From assembly GCF_016294135.1 (NCBI RefSeq), contig NZ_JAEDCO010000006.1, forward strand, positions 3,712 to 67,711: a stretch of DNA of 64,000 bases. The letters are read 5' to 3'. The DNA is from Methanobrevibacter ruminantium. Its GTDB lineage: Archaea; Methanobacteriota; Methanobacteria; Methanobacteriales; Methanobacteriaceae. The notes beneath the pieces were generated by a model. That model was not told where the DNA came from, searched no databases, and was given only the letters and a program-made list of their open reading frames with translations. Positions 1 to 9,746 of this stretch are shown in pieces. Both the position numbers and the translations under genes were made by a program. Within the stretch, counting starts at the first letter, position 1, and every line of letters starts with the position of its first letter.

Positions 1-3000
1 TCGATTGTATTTTCATAAATAATAGTGCTGGAATTTATGGAGGTGCTATAAGTACTGGTTTTGAGGTAAACAACATTAGCGTAAATATCAATTCATGCAT
101 TTTTGAAAACAACACTGCTCCTATGGGCGGTGCGATTCAAGTAAAAGGAAACAATGTAAGGGTTATTAACTCTACATTCAATGAGAATAAGGCTACTGGC
201 ACTGATGGTGGCGCATTGTTCATAATGGGAAATGAGGCAATAATAGTCAATTCCACATTCAATGAGAATTTCGCTAAAAACATTGGTGCTGGAATATTGA
301 TTAATGGAACAGACGTTTCAGTGTTGAATTCAAGCTTTGATGCAAACCGGGCAAGCTATGGAGCTGCCGTTTATGTGGTTGGATCAAATTCGAATATTTT
401 CAGTTCTAATTTCACAAATCATAAACTGGTGAATGGTTCTGTATACATTAAAGGGCCTAACACATATGTTTATGACAGCAATTTCAAAAACAATTCATGT
501 GAAAATGGAGCTGCAATTTACATTAAAGGCTCTAACAGCAATCTGATATTGAATAATCTAAGCTTCAACAATGTAAGCAAGAAGGGAGGGGCAATCTATA
601 TTGAAGGTTCAAATGCCAACATAATTGCTTCTGATTTTTCAAATAACTCTGCAATTCCGAATAAGTCTGATATCATCAGCGGATTAGGTGGAGCCATCTA
701 CATTAAAGGAGATAACAATACTGTTGATTCATCTAATTTCATATTCAATACCGCTCGTAACGGTTCAGCCATTTATACAGATGGGTCAAAAATGACATTA
801 TCCAATACCAATTTTGATAAGAATCAAGCTTGGTCATATATTTTGGATTCATATGTAAACCCTGCTATCAGCTATTTCAATGAAAGCGACATTTTAATTA
901 ACTTGACTTTAATTGGAGGCAATAATATTGCAAATGCAATCTATAATACTGCATCAATAGATGAAATCTACTTCTATAATGTGAGTTACATATCTTCAAA
1001 AGGTCAAAAGATAACAGGAAATGATGAGATACATCCAGTTGATGGGGCGCAAAACAGCTTGAACGGCAGTCTCTTGTATCAGGATGATAGAGAGGATAAC
1101 CAATTGGTTAATATAATCATTTATAAAGAGATTTCTGATAGTGAACAAGCAGGATTATCTTCTATTGATGAAGTTTCTGATATTATTTCAGGCAATGAGA
1201 TTATCTTGAATGAAACATTTACAACTGGCATTCTTGGAGATATAAAATTCAATATTAGTGATTATATTGACAATCCATTAAGTCCTGGAAAATATCATCT
1301 CTATGCTGAACATTTTGAAGATGATTATTACAAGGAAATAGATGAAACAAATGAATTTGAGGTCATTCCTATTGTTGATGTAGCTATTGACATTGTATCA
1401 AGCAGAGTGAATGTTGATTTCAACAAGACAGTTAAATTCACTATTAAAGTCAAGAACAATGGTCCGAACAATGCAACTGGAGTGAATGTAAGTGCAATCA
1501 TTCCAGAAAGGTTGGTTTACTTTTCTTCTGTTTCTTCAATAGGCACATATAATCCTGATGATGGCATTTGGGATATTGGAAACTTGGGTGTTGGTGAAAA
1601 TCAAACTTTGGCCATCAATGTTCAAACCAATAAAACAGGACTTATTGACTATCCTGTAAATGTATCATCCATTGAAGAGGATTCCAATCTTACAAATAAT
1701 TTGGACAATAAGACCATTAGGGTTCTTATGGCAGACTTGGCGATTACAGTCAATGCATCTGAAGAGATTGTAAATCCTGGTGATGTTGTCAATTGGACAA
1801 TAACCGTTGTAAACAATGGGCCAAACAATGCAAGCAAAGTTGTTGTCTTATTGGATTACCCAGATGAGGAATTGATATATTTAAACAGTTCTAATGACAC
1901 TTTCAATCAGACTGAGAATAAATTGGAGATTCCAAACTTATTGGTTGGAGATGAAATCAGTTTTGTTATTTCAACCAAAGTGAATTCTTCTGATAAACCA
2001 TTGGTTCTCAATGCAAATGTAAGTGCAGATACATATGAGCCTATTGAATCCAATAATCATGATTCAGATAGCGTTGATGCTTTGCCTATATGTGATTTGA
2101 TAACTAAAGTGAGTGTATCTGAAAGTCCTGTAAATAAGGATGATGTTGTGGAGTGGATTGTTGTAGTTTCCAATGATGGCCCTGATGATGCAGTTAATGT
2201 CACCCTTTCGTTGTCTGATTTGGAATCATTGGATTTGATTGTTTTGAATGCTTCTGATGATTCATTTGATTTGAGAGATTATGAATGGATAATTGGTGAT
2301 TTAGAGAGTGGTGAAAATGTTTCATTGATTATCACAACAAGAGTCAATAAATCTGATGAGGCCATAACAGTAACTGCTGATGTTGAAACAAGCACATTAG
2401 AGTCTGATTATGAAAACAATATTGATAATGACTCATTGATAATCAATCCTGTATGTGACTTGATAATCAATATCGATGCATCTAATGATACAGTTAACTA
2501 TGGAGATGTTGTGGAGTGGATTGTTGTAGTTTCCAATGATGGTCCTAATGATGCTTCCAATGTTTCAGTCTCATTGTCTGATTTGGAATCATTAGGATTG
2601 ATTGTACTAAATTCTTCTAATGATTCTTTTGATTTGGAAAATTATGAATGGATTATTGGTGATTTGGAGAGTGGAGATGAGATTTCATTAAACATCATCA
2701 CAAAAGCTAACAAATCCAATGAGAACATCATCGTTCTCGCTGATGTGGAAACAAGCACTTATGAACCAAATAAGGAAAACAATCATGACAACGATACTTT
2801 GGAAATACTTCCAATTTGTGATATATCTGTTACCAAAATAGCAGATAAGAATCCTGTTTACGTTGATGAGGTTGTAAATTGGATAATAAATGTCACCAAT
2901 AATGGCCCGGATAAGGCAAGTGAAGTGATTGTAAACGGCAGTTTTCCTGAAAGTTTGGAGTTTGTCATATATGAATTGACTAAAGGCGATTTGGAAACCG

Positions 3001-3521
3001 TTACAGATGATGGTAATATCGTTGAATTAATTTGGGAAGTCGGTGACTTGGAGAGCAGTGAGTCTGCTTTATTGGTCATATCATCTAAAGCATTGGAGGA
3101 AGGAACAGTTGTAAATAGCGTTAGTGCAAACTCTTTCACTCTAGATAGGAACCAATCCAATAACTTTGATTCAGCAAGTGTTGATGTTATTTTGAATGAA
3201 AGTGATGATGATAATCCTGATGGTCCTGAAAATCCAGATAATCCTGATGATGTAAAACCGGAAGGCACTGATGATCCTGAAAGCGATCCAAAAGAGGGTG
3301 AGGATTATGATGAGTTCTCATGGGATGACTATTTCCCAGATGATCTTTTTGGAAATGATGATAAAGGTTTAGATAAGAATTTAGATTCAAAATCAAATGG
3401 AAATCATGTCAAAAATTCTAAAAAGCCTATAGATATTCATAAGAAAAAGACAGGGCATCCATTAGCTTTAGCTATTTTATCTATATTTGCATTGTTTTCA
3501 TTAGCTATTAGAAAAAATTAA
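1..3521 (+). CDS. Adhesin-like surface protein, 5' end outside window
   Basis: The frame is open from base 3, so the true start lies upstream; the first ATG inside the window is at 123. The N-terminal part visible (about 340 residues) repeats short units ending in GGAIYI or GAAIYIKG followed by N-rich turns, as in right-handed parallel beta-helix (polymorphic outer membrane protein type) repeats. It is followed by five DUF11/CARDB-like Ig modules of about 115-121 residues, each with a VNNGP or SNDGP core. Next comes an Asp/Pro-rich spacer, then TGHP and a hydrophobic C-terminal helix ending in RKN, which would anchor the protein in the membrane. This is the architecture of the large adhesin-like proteins of Methanobrevibacter, thought to act at the cell surface in attachment. 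The ligand cannot be told from sequence. Repeats 3 and 4 are nearly identical at DNA level. Confidence 0.9.
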   Translation, partial: DCIFINNSAGIYGGAISTGFEVNNISVNINSCIFENNTAPMGGAIQVKGNNVRVINSTFNENKATGTDGGALFIMGNEAIIVNSTFNENFAKNIGAGILINGTDVSVLNSSFDANRASYGAAVYVVGSNSNIFSSNFTNHKLVNGSVYIKGPNTYVYDSNFKNNSCENGAAIYIKGSNSNLILNNLSFNNVSKKGGAIYIEGSNANIIASDFSNNSAIPNKSDIISGLGGAIYIKGDNNTVDSSNFIFNTARNGSAIYTDGSKMTLSNTNFDKNQAWSYILDSYVNPAISYFNESDILINLTLIGGNNIANAIYNTASIDEIYFYNVSYISSKGQKITGNDEIHPVDGAQNSLNGSLLYQDDREDNQLVNIIIYKEISDSEQAGLSSIDEVSDIISGNEIILNETFTTGILGDIKFNISDYIDNPLSPGKYHLYAEHFEDDYYKEIDETNEFEVIPIVDVAIDIVSSRVNVDFNKTVKFTIKVKNNGPNNATGVNVSAIIPERLVYFSSVSSIGTYNPDDGIWDIGNLGVGENQTLAINVQTNKTGLIDYPVNVSSIEEDSNLTNNLDNKTIRVLMADLAITVNASEEIVNPGDVVNWTITVVNNGPNNASKVVVLLDYPDEELIYLNSSNDTFNQTENKLEIPNLLVGDEISFVISTKVNSSDKPLVLNANVSADTYEPIESNNHDSDSVDALPICDLITKVSVSESPVNKDDVVEWIVVVSNDGPDDAVNVTLSLSDLESLDLIVLNASDDSFDLRDYEWIIGDLESGENVSLIITTRVNKSDEAITVTADVETSTLESDYENNIDNDSLIINPVCDLIINIDASNDTVNYGDVVEWIVVVSNDGPNDASNVSVSLSDLESLGLIVLNSSNDSFDLENYEWIIGDLESGDEISLNIITKANKSNENIIVLADVETSTYEPNKENNHDNDTLEILPICDISVTKIADKNPVYVDEVVNWIINVTNNGPDKASEVIVNGSFPESLEFVIYELTKGDLETVTDDGNIVELIWEVGDLESSESALLVISSKALEEGTVVNSVSANSFTLDRNQSNNFDSASVDVILNESDDDNPDGPENPDNPDDVKPEGTDDPESDPKEGEDYDEFSWDDYFPDDLFGNDDKGLDKNLDSKSNGNHVKNSKKPIDIHKKKTGHPLALAILSIFALFSLAIRKN

Positions 3522-3532
3522 ATTTTATTTTT

Positions 3533-3563
3533 GGAGTTATTTTTAACTCCTTTCTCTTTTTTT
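3533..3563 (+). terminator. Intrinsic terminator after adhesin gene
   Basis: GGAGTTA (3533-3539) pairs perfectly with TAACTCC (3544-3550) around a TTTT loop, followed by a T-rich tract. It lies 12 bases after the stop codon. Confidence 0.75.
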
Positions 3564-3849
3564 AGTGATTTTTTCACATATTCCTTACAATGGTCATTTC
3601 CATTTTTTATCTAAAGTATTTAAAGGAATATAAAAATAAAAAGTATTTATATTATTATTTATAAATATATAAATAATCTAAAATATTTATATGATATTAT
3701 TTTTTATAAAATTAATAATAATTTCATTATAAAAATTTTAAATAAAAATTAGTTAATTTTAAATAATTAAAAGGTTAACTAATTGTAATAATTAAATATT
3801 AATTAAATTAAGATAACTAATGAAAATTATATAGTTTGGAGGAATATAT
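3564..3849. other. AT-rich intergenic region upstream of mfnB
   Basis: About 285 bases of almost pure A/T with several TATA-like strings (for example around 3645-3690). No ORF or structured element is apparent. It presumably holds the mfnB promoter. The only clear signal is the GGAGGAA ribosome-binding site at 3838-3844. Confidence 0.5.
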
Positions 3850-4569
<720 letters not shown>

Positions 4570-4598
4570 TTTCAAATATTTTTTAAATATATGCTTAT

Positions 4599-4636
4599 AA
4601 TTATCTTAATTTTCTTAAATTAGGATAATTTTTTTT
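4599..4636 (+). terminator. Intrinsic terminator after mfnB
   Basis: A 14-bp stem (4599-4612 with 4617-4630, one G-U pair) with a 4-base loop is followed directly by a run of T. Confidence 0.8.
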
Positions 4637-4698
4637 AAATCATTTTCATTAATTTTTAATTACACTTTTATTTTTTACAATTTTTAGGAGGAAAAAAA

Positions 4699-6192
4699 TT
4701 GCAATTTTCAGATAAGATATATAATGCAAAACCTGGTTACACTTATGATGATTTTTTATTAGTTCCTAACGCTTCCTGGATTGAAGCAAAGGATGTAGAA
4801 ACTAAAGTAAACTTAACTAAAGACATCCAATTAAATATCCCTATTATGAGTGCTGCAATGGACACAGTTACTGAAGCAAATTTAGCTATTGCACTTGCTC
4901 AAGAAGGAGGAGTCGGTGTTATTCACCGTAACATCACTCAAGAGGCACAAGTGGAAGAGGTTAAAAAAGTAAAAAGCGCTGAAGACATTACCGTACGTGA
5001 TGTAGTGACAATCAGTCCTGAATCTTCCATTGAAACTGTCCAAGACATTATGGAAAACGAATCAGTTAGCGGTCTTCCTGTTATTGAAAACGAGAAGATT
5101 GTTGGAATCATCTCTAAAAGAGATGTAAGGCCTTTCCTAAAATCTGATTCCAAAAAATTAGTCAAGGACATAATGACCTCTGAAGTTGTTACAATCAAAG
5201 AGAACACCCCTTCTGAAGAGGCATTGGATATCGCTTATGAAAACAAGGTTGAAAGATTGCCTGTTGTTAGTGAAGATGGTGATTTGGTAGGTATTCTTAC
5301 CATTAAGGATATCTTAAATCAAGATCAACACCCTAATGCTGCACTTGATAAGAATGGTAAATACTTAGTTGCAGCAGCTTGTGGTCCTTTCGATTTGGAC
5401 AGAGCTATGGCATTGGATGAAGCTGGAGCAGACATCATTTCAATCGACTGTGCTCATGCTCATAACATGAATGTAGTTAAATTTGCAGAAACCATCAAGG
5501 ACAATATCGATGCAGACTTATGTATGGGTAACATTGCAACCCGTGAAGCTGCAGAAGACTTGATTGCTCATGGTGCAGACGGTCTTAAGGTAGGTATTGG
5601 TCCTGGTTCCATTTGTACTACCCGTATTGTCGCAGGTATCGGTGTACCACAGGTTACAGCTATTGCAGAAGTGGCAGATATTGCTAGCGAAGCTGGAGTT
5701 CCTGTCATTGCTGACGGAGGACTCAGATACTCCGGTGACATTGCAAAAGCTATTGGTGCCGGTGCAGATGTTGTAATGCTTGGTAACTTGCTTGCAGGAA
5801 CCTTGGAAGCTCCTGGTGACATAGTTACCATGAATGGTAGAAAATACAAAACCTACCGTGGAATGGGTTCCATTGGAGCTATGACTGGTGGATCCGGTGG
5901 TGGAGCAGACAGATACTTCCAAGAAGTGGATAAAGGCACCCACATGAAACATTCAAAATTAGTGGCTGAAGGTGTAGAAGGTGTAGTTCCATATAAGGGA
6001 ACTGTGGCTGAAGTTGTATTCCAATTGGTTGGAGGATTAAAGTCTTCCATGGGTTACTGTGGTGCTCGTGACATCCAAAACATGAAGGAAGTTGCTCGTT
6101 TCGTTAGAATCACTGCAAGTGGTATCAAGGAATCACATCCTCATGAATTGATGATCACTAACGAAAGTCCAAATTATCCAAATTTTGAATAA
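4699..6192 (+). CDS. guaB: Inosine-5'-monophosphate dehydrogenase
   Basis: Oxidises IMP to XMP with NAD, the committed step of GMP synthesis. The 497-residue length is typical. Residues about 97-207 hold a pair of CBS domains inserted in the TIM barrel. The catalytic loop GPGSICTTR places the active-site cysteine at residue 306. The downstream [10 protein letters not shown] and the flap segment are present. The start is TTG at 4699 behind AGGAGG. It is flanked by terminators on both sides, so likely monocistronic. Confidence 0.97.
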   Translation: MQFSDKIYNAKPGYTYDDFLLVPNASWIEAKDVETKVNLTKDIQLNIPIMSAAMDTVTEANLAIALAQEGGVGVIHRNITQEAQVEEVKKVKSAEDITVRDVVTISPESSIETVQDIMENESVSGLPVIENEKIVGIISKRDVRPFLKSDSKKLVKDIMTSEVVTIKENTPSEEALDIAYENKVERLPVVSEDGDLVGILTIKDILNQDQHPNAALDKNGKYLVAAACGPFDLDRAMALDEAGADIISIDCAHAHNMNVVKFAETIKDNIDADLCMGNIATREAAEDLIAHGADGLKVGIGPGSICTTRIVAGIGVPQVTAIAEVADIASEAGVPVIADGGLRYSGDIAKAIGAGADVVMLGNLLAGTLEAPGDIVTMNGRKYKTYRGMGSIGAMTGGSGGGADRYFQEVDKGTHMKHSKLVAEGVEGVVPYKGTVAEVVFQLVGGLKSSMGYCGARDIQNMKEVARFVRITASGIKESHPHELMITNESPNYPNFE

Positions 6193-6214
6193 TTGGGACT
6201 ATTAATTTGAATTT

Positions 6215-6245
6215 AGAATAATCTATCATTATTCTTTTTCAATTA
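6215..6245 (+). terminator. Intrinsic terminator after guaB
   Basis: AGAATAAT (6215-6222) pairs with ATTATTCT (6228-6235) around CTATC, followed by T-rich sequence. Confidence 0.65.
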
Positions 6246-6436
6246 TTTTTTAAAGATCATTTTTATTTTGATTTGTTGTTTTTTAAATCAAATAATTATT
6301 TTTTACAATTCTAAATAGAATTGCTTTTTAAAGTCTTTAAATAGTAGATAAAATATTTTAAAAAAATTATTTATTCTATTTTTAACAGGTTTTATAAAAT
6401 ATTTTAAAAAATTTACTATAAAGGAGAGATTATATT

Positions 6437-6685
6437 ATGTTAGATTTTATTAAAAGACTTTGGAATCCTGTTGCATTTTGGATTAGTTTTATGATGAGCA
6501 TTATTATGCCAATCATTTTTGGTGTACTTCCATTTTATTTAACTGGAAATGGAATTTCAATGGAAAACTGTTTAATCTTATGGCCTTTAAGATGGCTAGT
6601 GGCTTATTTATTAATCAATACTTTTGTTAAGGATACTGGTTTGAAATTAGCTGCTAAAGTTTTTAAATTTGACCCTGGTTATTAA
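6437..6685 (+). CDS. Small membrane protein, two predicted helices
   Basis: An 82-residue protein with two hydrophobic segments (about residues 13-36 and 44-62). The first holds a SFMMSIIMP motif; the C-terminus is short and basic. The general layout resembles DUF2798-type small membrane proteins, but this is only a likeness. The ATG is preceded by AAGGAGAG. The next gene is also a membrane protein, 180 bases downstream. No function can be assigned. Confidence 0.7.
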   Translation: MLDFIKRLWNPVAFWISFMMSIIMPIIFGVLPFYLTGNGISMENCLILWPLRWLVAYLLINTFVKDTGLKLAAKVFKFDPGY

Positions 6686-6808
6686 ATACTTAACGAATTT
6701 AATTTCCACTTCTTAAAACGAATACTTTATTAAATTAAAGGAATAAACTACTATATAAATTAATTAACAATTATTTGCTTATTTGATTAAAAAGTCTTAT
6801 ACTGATTG

Positions 6809-6853
6809 ATAATTTGTATAATTTGTATAATTTTTATAATTTTTATAATTTTT
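6809..6853 (+). repeat. Five tandem 9-bp repeats before a membrane-protein gene
   Basis: Two copies of ATAATTTGT are followed by three of ATAATTTTT. The array ends 3 bases before the GGAG ribosome-binding site of the next gene. Read in frame it would encode an Ile/Phe/Cys-rich tail. Confidence 0.8.
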
Positions 6854-6868
6854 ATTGGAGTTTATAAA

Positions 6869-7636
6869 ATGAGAGAAAACAACGAAAGAAGTTGGAAAAT
6901 CAGATTTGCAATAATCATGTTTGTCTTGGCAGTTGCCATCTTTTTAGCAAGATATCTTATCTTTGGAGATGGTGAAGAGATTATTGCTTATCTTTGGAAA
7001 CATATAGGTTTCATTCCAATTGACATATTGATTGTCGCATTCCTGCTTGAAGGCATAATGGGCAAAAAGGAACATGAAGCTATTTTAGAGAAAATAGACA
7101 TGCTTATGGGTACTTTCTTCTCAGAAATTGGAAATGATCTTTTAGCTGAGCTCAGCAAAGTCAATAAGAACAAGATCAATACCGAAAACCTAAAGGATAT
7201 CAGAAACTGGGATGAAAAGGATTTCGATAATAAGATGAAGGAATTGAAAGAAAATGGGCTTGACTTCAAAGTGGATATTCCGCCAGAAGAAAGAGAGGAG
7301 TTCTTAACAAATTTTCATTCAATTCTTGTTGAAAAAAGGGAATTTTTAGTAAACCTCATCAACAACCCTAATCTTTTGGAAAAAGATGAATTCTCTTCAC
7401 TCTTGCTTGCTTTATTGCATTTGGATGAAGAGCTTTCCCGTAGAGGTGAATTCTCAGACATTAAAGATGCTGATTTCAATCACTTAAACGGTGATATGAA
7501 GAGAGTATACACTAAATTGGTGTATGAATGGGTTTATTATTTAAAATACCTTAAAAAATACTATCCTTACATGACTTCACTTGCTATCCGTACCAATCCA
7601 TTCGATAGCGAAGCGGATGTTCATGTAAAGGAATAG
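6869..7636 (+). CDS. Membrane protein with soluble helical C-terminal domain
   Basis: The start is taken as ATG 6869 because GGAG lies at 6857-6860. The longer frame from TTG 6806 would only add residues coded by the 9-bp repeats. The 255-residue protein has two N-terminal membrane helices (about residues 11-30 and 45-65). A long charged, helical cytoplasmic domain follows, with EHEAILEKIDMLMG, KEFL-type heptads and a YLKYLKKYYPYM segment. I do not recognise the family. It may act with the small membrane protein just upstream. Confidence 0.75.
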   Translation: MRENNERSWKIRFAIIMFVLAVAIFLARYLIFGDGEEIIAYLWKHIGFIPIDILIVAFLLEGIMGKKEHEAILEKIDMLMGTFFSEIGNDLLAELSKVNKNKINTENLKDIRNWDEKDFDNKMKELKENGLDFKVDIPPEEREEFLTNFHSILVEKREFLVNLINNPNLLEKDEFSSLLLALLHLDEELSRRGEFSDIKDADFNHLNGDMKRVYTKLVYEWVYYLKYLKKYYPYMTSLAIRTNPFDSEADVHVKE

Positions 7637-7727
7637 ATTAATTCAATGATTAATTGATTTTCAAATTTCAATTAATCAAACTTTTCTTTTTTTAATTTAA
7701 TTCACTTTTATTTTTATAGTGATGTTT

Positions 7728-8456
7728 ATGAATGGTCAAAAATTGTATTCTTGCATAGTTTTATCAGGAGGAATGAGTAGAAGAATGGGTCAGGATAAGG
7801 GGTCTATGATTATTAAAGAGAAACCTATGATTTTACACATACTTGAAAGATTAAACTATAAAATAAATGATGCTACAATTGTTTTAAATGATGCTCAAAG
7901 GATAGCTGATTATCAGTCATTACTTAATCAGTATTGTGATGATGATATTGAAGATAATTTTGATTATTCATTAAATTTTGTTGAGGATGAGATTAAGGGA
8001 AAAGGTCCAATATCAGGAATCATGACTGGGTTGAAGAATATAAAAACAGATTATGCACTTGTTTTGCCTTGTGATTCCCCTTTTATCAGTGAGGAAAATA
8101 TAGATGCAATGTTTAAGCTATTGGATGAAAACTTGGAATCTGATATTGATGCAATCATTCCATTTCACATAAAATCAAATAAGGACAAGTTCAAGGATAA
8201 TGATGAATTTAATTTTGATGATGCAAGTGAAATGACCGTTGACATGAAAATAGCAAACTCTGAGCCATTGCATGCAATATATAAAAAAGAGAATTTGAAT
8301 AAGATTGATGAGCTTTTAAAAGAAGATAACTTATATGTAAAGTCATTCATTAAAGGCTTGAAAAATCCTTGCTTTATAGAAGTTGACAATAGGGTTCTCT
8401 TTGAAAAGGACTTTAGAAACTTTAACAGAAAAGAAGATCTTGATGATTTAGAGTAA
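7728..8456 (+). CDS. mobA: Molybdenum cofactor guanylyltransferase (MobA-like)
   Basis: Transfers GMP to molybdopterin to make the guanine-dinucleotide cofactor used by formylmethanofuran dehydrogenase and formate dehydrogenase. The N-terminal nucleotide-binding motif LSGGMSRRMGQDKG is the MobA signature, followed by the LPCDSPF metal-binding stretch of the GT-A fold. The frame opens at GTG 7719. I prefer ATG 7728 because the GTGAT at 7719-7723 is then a well-placed ribosome-binding site. The protein is 242 residues, slightly longer than E. coli MobA because of an acidic insertion near residues 150-175. It lies within 4 kb of two Mop-domain genes and moaE, which supports the assignment. Confidence 0.88.
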   Translation: MNGQKLYSCIVLSGGMSRRMGQDKGSMIIKEKPMILHILERLNYKINDATIVLNDAQRIADYQSLLNQYCDDDIEDNFDYSLNFVEDEIKGKGPISGIMTGLKNIKTDYALVLPCDSPFISEENIDAMFKLLDENLESDIDAIIPFHIKSNKDKFKDNDEFNFDDASEMTVDMKIANSEPLHAIYKKENLNKIDELLKEDNLYVKSFIKGLKNPCFIEVDNRVLFEKDFRNFNRKEDLDDLE

Positions 8457-8507
8457 TATCAATTAATGTCTTTTTAAAGCTATTTTTCATATAACTTTTT
8501 TTTACAA

Positions 8508-9071
8508 TCATCTTTTTTTAGCAAAAATGATAGTCATTGGATTTTGACTTTCCATTTTTATTCCCTTATACAATAATTGCCCTTTTGTAATGTTTACTTG
8601 GGTGATTTGTGGATTGTAATTCAATTCATCCAATTTATTGACTACATTCACTTCAATGTCAAGGAAATTGGTTAAAATAAGTATTCTGCCTTTAGAATTA
8701 ATTTTTTCATGGACAATATCTAAGATTTCATTGTAATTGTCATTCTTGGCATGTAGTATAGCAATATCAAAATTTTCTATTTTTTCAATTGCAGATAAGT
8801 CATTCTCATTCATCAATTCAACATTATCGATATTTCCATGCTTTTTAATATTATTTTCACTTATTGTGATGGCTTGTGGACTTTCATCTATTGCATATAC
8901 CTTTTGAGCAAGATTGGAAAATTCTGATGAGATCTCTCCAACACCGCAATTGATGTCTAAAACAATATCTGAATCATTTACATCAGATTTATAGATTATG
9001 ATTGATCTGATTTCCTCTTTTAGGAATCCTGATATGTCACATGTTGTTAATAAATCAAAGTCATTAATCAT
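8508..9071 (-). CDS. cbiT: Cobalt-precorrin C15-methyltransferase (CbiT-like)
   Basis: A 187-residue class I SAM-dependent methyltransferase with the glycine motif LDINCGVGEISSEF at about residues 38-51 and the acidic YAIDE at strand 2. The C-terminal GQLLYKGIKM..NPMTII block matches CbiT. CbiT methylates C15 and decarboxylates the ring in the anaerobic corrin pathway, here feeding the corrinoid cofactor of methyltransferases. The gene is convergent with mobA and reads away from the ubiX-like gene, which lies 38 bases upstream on the same strand, so the two may be cotranscribed. Confidence 0.8.
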   Translation of the reverse strand: MINDFDLLTTCDISGFLKEEIRSIIIYKSDVNDSDIVLDINCGVGEISSEFSNLAQKVYAIDESPQAITISENNIKKHGNIDNVELMNENDLSAIEKIENFDIAILHAKNDNYNEILDIVHEKINSKGRILILTNFLDIEVNVVNKLDELNYNPQITQVNITKGQLLYKGIKMESQNPMTIIFAKKR

Positions 9072-9109
9072 ATTTCCAACTCAAAAGAAATTATTTATTG
9101 GGTATTTGA

Positions 9110-9667
9110 TTATGGTTTTTCCCATCTTTTAAACATTTCATTGTCTATTCTTAAAACATCCAATACTTTTCCTACAATAAAGTCAGTCATGTCCTTGATG
9201 TCTTTAGGTTCATGGTAGAATGCAGGCATTGCAGGTAGGATAATTCCTCCCTCTTTAGAGATTCTAAGCATATTTTCAAGATGAACATCCCTTAATGGGG
9301 TTTCTCTTGGCACTAAAACAAGGTTTCTTCTCTCTTTCAATGCAACATCCGCTACACGGCTAATTGAGTTGGATGCATAGCCATTAGCTATTGCAGATAC
9401 GGTTTTCATGGAACAAGGGATGATAACCATGGAATCGAATTTAAATGAACCGCTGTTGATGGATGAATCGATCTCATTCGCTTCGAAATAGTGGTCTGCC
9501 AATGATTCAATCTCTTCTAAATTGCAATCGTTCAATTCATATTTCATCACTATTTTAGCTGAATCGCTGATTAATAATCCTGTTTCTACATTAAGTTCTT
9601 TCAGTGCCTTTAGCATTTCAACTCCGTAGATTACTCCACTTGCACCTGTAATAGCTATTACTATCAT
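9110..9667 (-). CDS. ubiX: UbiX-family flavin prenyltransferase
   Basis: The 185-residue protein begins with the GASGVIYG flavin-binding motif and ends with the P-A-FYH segment typical of UbiX/Pad1. It also has the IIPCSMKTVSAIANG and VPRETPLR blocks. The family prenylates FMN to make the cofactor of UbiD decarboxylases. In archaea the pair is tied to isoprenoid or aromatic decarboxylation. No ubiD is in this window. An ATG start with GAGAGG upstream fits. Confidence 0.93.
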   Translation of the reverse strand: MIVIAITGASGVIYGVEMLKALKELNVETGLLISDSAKIVMKYELNDCNLEEIESLADHYFEANEIDSSINSGSFKFDSMVIIPCSMKTVSAIANGYASNSISRVADVALKERRNLVLVPRETPLRDVHLENMLRISKEGGIILPAMPAFYHEPKDIKDMTDFIVGKVLDVLRIDNEMFKRWEKP

Positions 9668-9746
9668 CTTATCCTCTCTTGAAAATAATATTAATCTTAT
9701 TTATGATATAATTATATTTTATTTATTGTTATTTTTATTATTTAAT

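Noticed and set aside
2858..3268. Long minus-strand ORF inside the adhesin gene
   Set aside because: Shadow of a repetitive Asp/Ser-coding gene; no ribosome-binding site and low-complexity product.
5518..5952. Minus-strand ORFs of 93-144 codons inside guaB
   Set aside because: Cys/Ser/Thr-rich translations typical of antisense reading of a conserved gene; no ribosome-binding site.
6806..6868. Hydrophobic N-terminal extension of the 6869 gene from TTG 6806
   Set aside because: Encoded only by the 9-bp repeats; GGAG at 6857 favours ATG 6869. Kept as a remark because repeats could be translated.
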